Assembly (NCBI RefSeq): GCF_900168065.1
Contig: NZ_FUZZ01000001.1
Location: 2,972,623 to 3,036,622, forward strand
From: Chitinophaga ginsengisegetis
GTDB taxonomy: Bacteria; Bacteroidota; Bacteroidia; Chitinophagales; Chitinophagaceae
Length of the DNA: 64,000 nt
Direction: 5' to 3'
The translations under genes were made by a program, and so were the position numbers. Position 1 is the first letter of the stretch; each line of letters opens with the position of its first letter. The notes below the pieces were generated by a model. The model worked only from the letters and a program-made list of their open reading frames with translations, did not search any database and was not told the DNA's origin. Positions 61,739 through 64,000 of the stretch are shown here, one piece after another.

Positions 61739-64000
61739 TTAAAATTTGGCATTCACTCCGAATTGCAGCATCCAGGTGGCTGGTGCATCAATGCCTATCA
61801 CATTTACGTCTTCAGGATCAACTCCTTTCCAGGTTTGGCGGTAAGGCGCCAGGATCATTGGATTTTTCACGCCTACGTTTACACGGAGGTCCTGCATGTG
61901 CATGCGTTTTACCAGTGCATCCGAGAAGGCGTAGCTGAGTGTTACGTTCCTGATCTTAAAAAACGAGCCATCAAAGTAGCTGAGCGACTGGTAGTTGCTG
62001 GGGCGTTCCTGGTTGGCATTGGGCCGCGGGAAATCGTTGGTAGGATTGGCCGGCGTATTGTAGTCTATATTCAGGTTATTATAACGGCCAAACAGGGTGT
62101 TATAGTTCTGGTAGAAATCACTTTTAATCATGCTTCCCATGCGTGCAAAGGCTACGATAGACAATTCAAACCCTTTATAGGAGAAGCGCTGGGTAGTACC
62201 TGCGGACCATTTAGGCTGTGGAGAACCCAGGATCTGGCGGTCGTTTTTAGCATCGATAAGGGTATCGTTATTTACATCTTCCAGCCTGATTTCTCCTGGC
62301 TTCAGATTGTAAAGTTTTGCCAGCTGGGCATCCTTTTCCTGCCATACACCGATCTTCTTAAAATCATAGTATACATAGGTAGGCTGACCTACAAACCAGG
62401 CATTTCCAACATCGGCGGTTCTGCCATCGCCGAGAGAGAGAATTTTGGACCGGTTGAGGAACATGTTGGCATCCATTTTCCAGCTAAACCCATTAGGGTT
62501 ATCGATGATAGTGGCGCCAATTCCAAATTCAAAGCCGCGGTTCTGGGAAGTACCGAGGTTCATCAGCACTTCATTAAAGCCATTGCTGAACGGGAGCGTT
62601 TGCGGCATGAGCAGGTCGGTGGTGCGTTGGTTATACCATTCCACCACACCGGTGATACGGCCATTCAGGAATCCGAAATCAAGACCGATATCAGTGGATG
62701 TGGTAGATTCCCAGGTGAGGTTGGGATTACGCAGATCGAGCGGTACAAAGCCCAGTACGCCTTTATTACCGAAGGAATAAGGAATCCTGCTCAGGTTACC
62801 CTGCGTGGCATATGGGTTAATACCGGTGTTACCGATGCGGCCAAAGCTGGCGCGCAGTTTCAGGTTATCCAGCACTTGTTGTCCTTTCAGCCATTTTTCG
62901 TTTACTATGTTCCACGCACCTGCAATGGAAGGGAAATAACCCCATTTTTTACCGGGTGCGAAACGGGAAGATCCATCAGCGCGGAGGGTAAGAGTCAGGA
63001 GATAGCGGTCGTCGTATCCATAGTTCAAACGGCCCATATAGGAAAGGATGGTCCAGGAACTCAGACTACTGGTTACGCCGGTTACATTGAGCGACTGGCC
63101 CAGGTTATAATATTGCTGTGTTTCTACCGGGATACCTCTTACGTTGGTAGTGGAAATATCCACGTTCTGACGTTGAACGCTGTATAAGCCGGTAAAGCCG
63201 ATATTATGTTTTTTGATCTCTTTGTTGTAGGTCACTATGTTTTCAATGGTATACGCCATGGTAGCGGCGTTTCCTTTGGAAGCAGTAGCATCACCACCGC
63301 CAATCAGCAGGTTGGTATTGTTTTTACCCTGGAAAAGGCCATAGTTGTAATTCTGAACATCCGGGCCCACGTTGAGACGGTATTTCAGGCCATCTATGAT
63401 TTCCACTTCTGCGAACAGGCTGGTGAAGATGCGGAAACGTTTCATCAATTCCACGCGGTTGCCGGGCACATAATCCAGTAACGGGTTTGGTTGCTGGCTA
63501 TCGCCGGTGGGATAGGTGATCAGCTTTCCGTTGTCGTCGTAGGGAGCGGCGATGGGCAGCATTTTCAGGGCATTGTCTATCCCGTTGTAGGTTTCGCCGT
63601 TACGTTCACTGTAGGCGCCTAACAGGGTGGCTCCCACGCGAACGCGGTCGCCGATCATCTGGTCGATGCCCACATTGAAATTGTAGCGTTCGTAGCTTTG
63701 CAGTTTCAGCACGCCCTGGTCTTTGAAGTAGCCCAGTCCTACGGTGTATTTTGTTCTTTCCGTACCGCCGGCTACGCTGAGGCCATGATTGGTTTGGTAT
63801 CCCGGGGAAATCATCAGATCCTGCCAGTCAACGTTTGTACCTTTCTTGATATTGGCATATTCAACGGTGTTAAATATTTTCTTGTCGGAGGCGTCGGGGT
63901 TGGCATCATCGTATTTGCCGATGGTGCGGTTAGCTTCCCGGCGCATTTCAATGAAGCGGTTAGCATCCATCATGTCGGATTCGCCGAGTTGTTGTACATA
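61739..64000 (-). CDS. SusC/RagA-family TonB-dependent transporter (5' end beyond the window)
   Basis: C-terminal 753 codons of a SusC-type transporter. The reading frame stays open to the last base of the window (YVQQLGESDMMDANRFIEMR at the edge), so the N-terminal signal, any STN domain, Ig domain and plug are outside. The ATG at 63973 is internal. Barrel motifs include GYQTNHGLSVAGGTERTKYT, SSRFAPGKKWGYFPSIAGAW and LKLRASFGRIGNTGINPYAT, and the end is TWMLQFGVNAKF with the terminal Phe. It pairs with the SusD gene at 60085-61698. Substrate and regulation cannot be judged from this part. Confidence 0.92.
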   Translation of the reverse strand, partial: YVQQLGESDMMDANRFIEMRREANRTIGKYDDANPDASDKKIFNTVEYANIKKGTNVDWQDLMISPGYQTNHGLSVAGGTERTKYTVGLGYFKDQGVLKLQSYERYNFNVGIDQMIGDRVRVGATLLGAYSERNGETYNGIDNALKMLPIAAPYDDNGKLITYPTGDSQQPNPLLDYVPGNRVELMKRFRIFTSLFAEVEIIDGLKYRLNVGPDVQNYNYGLFQGKNNTNLLIGGGDATASKGNAATMAYTIENIVTYNKEIKKHNIGFTGLYSVQRQNVDISTTNVRGIPVETQQYYNLGQSLNVTGVTSSLSSWTILSYMGRLNYGYDDRYLLTLTLRADGSSRFAPGKKWGYFPSIAGAWNIVNEKWLKGQQVLDNLKLRASFGRIGNTGINPYATQGNLSRIPYSFGNKGVLGFVPLDLRNPNLTWESTTSTDIGLDFGFLNGRITGVVEWYNQRTTDLLMPQTLPFSNGFNEVLMNLGTSQNRGFEFGIGATIIDNPNGFSWKMDANMFLNRSKILSLGDGRTADVGNAWFVGQPTYVYYDFKKIGVWQEKDAQLAKLYNLKPGEIRLEDVNNDTLIDAKNDRQILGSPQPKWSAGTTQRFSYKGFELSIVAFARMGSMIKSDFYQNYNTLFGRYNNLNIDYNTPANPTNDFPRPNANQERPSNYQSLSYFDGSFFKIRNVTLSYAFSDALVKRMHMQDLRVNVGVKNPMILAPYRQTWKGVDPEDVNVIGIDAPATWMLQFGVNAKF

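Noticed and set aside
61763..63187. Long plus-strand open frame (about 474 codons) opposite the partial SusC gene
   Set aside because: It is antisense to a clear SusC barrel, has no recognisable domain and unusual composition; long antisense frames are common opposite GC-biased coding sequence.
1..64000. tRNA or rRNA genes, CRISPR arrays, insertion sequences, prophage genes
   Set aside because: No cloverleaf-like stretch, regular repeat-spacer series, transposase or integrase was recognised in any intergenic region or protein.

Overview
The window looks like chromosomal DNA from a Bacteroidota bacterium, most likely a Chitinophaga-like member of the Chitinophagaceae. The evidence is three SusC/SusD pairs (one cut by the right edge), three ECF sigma/FecR anti-sigma/TonB-receptor signalling sets, DUF4249 and TlpA-DUF4369 proteins, TAnnTTTG-type promoter elements, and gene starts without strong Shine-Dalgarno sequences. 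I see no rRNA, tRNA, CRISPR array, insertion sequence or prophage. The genus is an inference from protein style.

Layout. 0.2-13.5 kb: mixed metabolic genes. These are a secreted GH9 enzyme fused to a NodB-like deacetylase domain, an FtsX-type permease, small VOC, SRPBCC and SMI1 proteins, an exported metallophosphoesterase, malate:quinone oxidoreductase, a GH29 alpha-L-fucosidase, a TauE/SafE-DUF1634 pair and a CvfB-like S1 protein. 13.5-17.5 kb: a leftward group of DnaJ/CbpA, a DHA2 drug exporter and a REC-PAS-histidine kinase. 17.6-23.2 kb: a probable glutamate-dependent acid-resistance locus. It has a leftward operon aspT-like antiporter > outer-membrane porin > exported glutaminase, divergent from gadB. 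23.8-35.6 kb: two leftward regulated uptake loci (sigma > FecR > SusC > SusD, and sigma > FecR > TonB receptor > DUF4249 lipoprotein). 35.7-51.3 kb: a housekeeping block of pyrD, rsmE, a MATE exporter, dnaB, pheT, a coiled-coil gene, zapA, rny, a DUF1080 gene, an SDR, a purine nucleoside phosphorylase, scpB, atpG and a DJ-1 protein. 51.4-64 kb: a third regulated locus (sigma > FecR > SusC > SusD > TlpA-like) and a further SusC-SusD pair.

The strongest non-coding signal lies in the 472-bp gap between the divergent dnaB and pheT genes. Three same-strand DnaA boxes sit exactly 22 bp apart, with three or four more boxes to their right and an AT-rich stretch to their left. Transcription runs away from this gap on both sides, so I propose it as the replication origin (oriC). 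Neighbouring genes serve replication, division and chromosome organisation (dnaB, zapA, scpB). The replicative helicase ends in a Gly-rich linker and an acidic EDAPF tip that resembles the SSB C-terminal peptide.

The uptake loci share one logic. The TonB receptors with a visible N-terminus carry an STN domain, so a bound ligand can be signalled through the inner-membrane FecR protein to the ECF sigma factor encoded just upstream. Many genes end in long GC-rich or AT-rich hairpins, and several of these act as bidirectional terminators between convergent genes.
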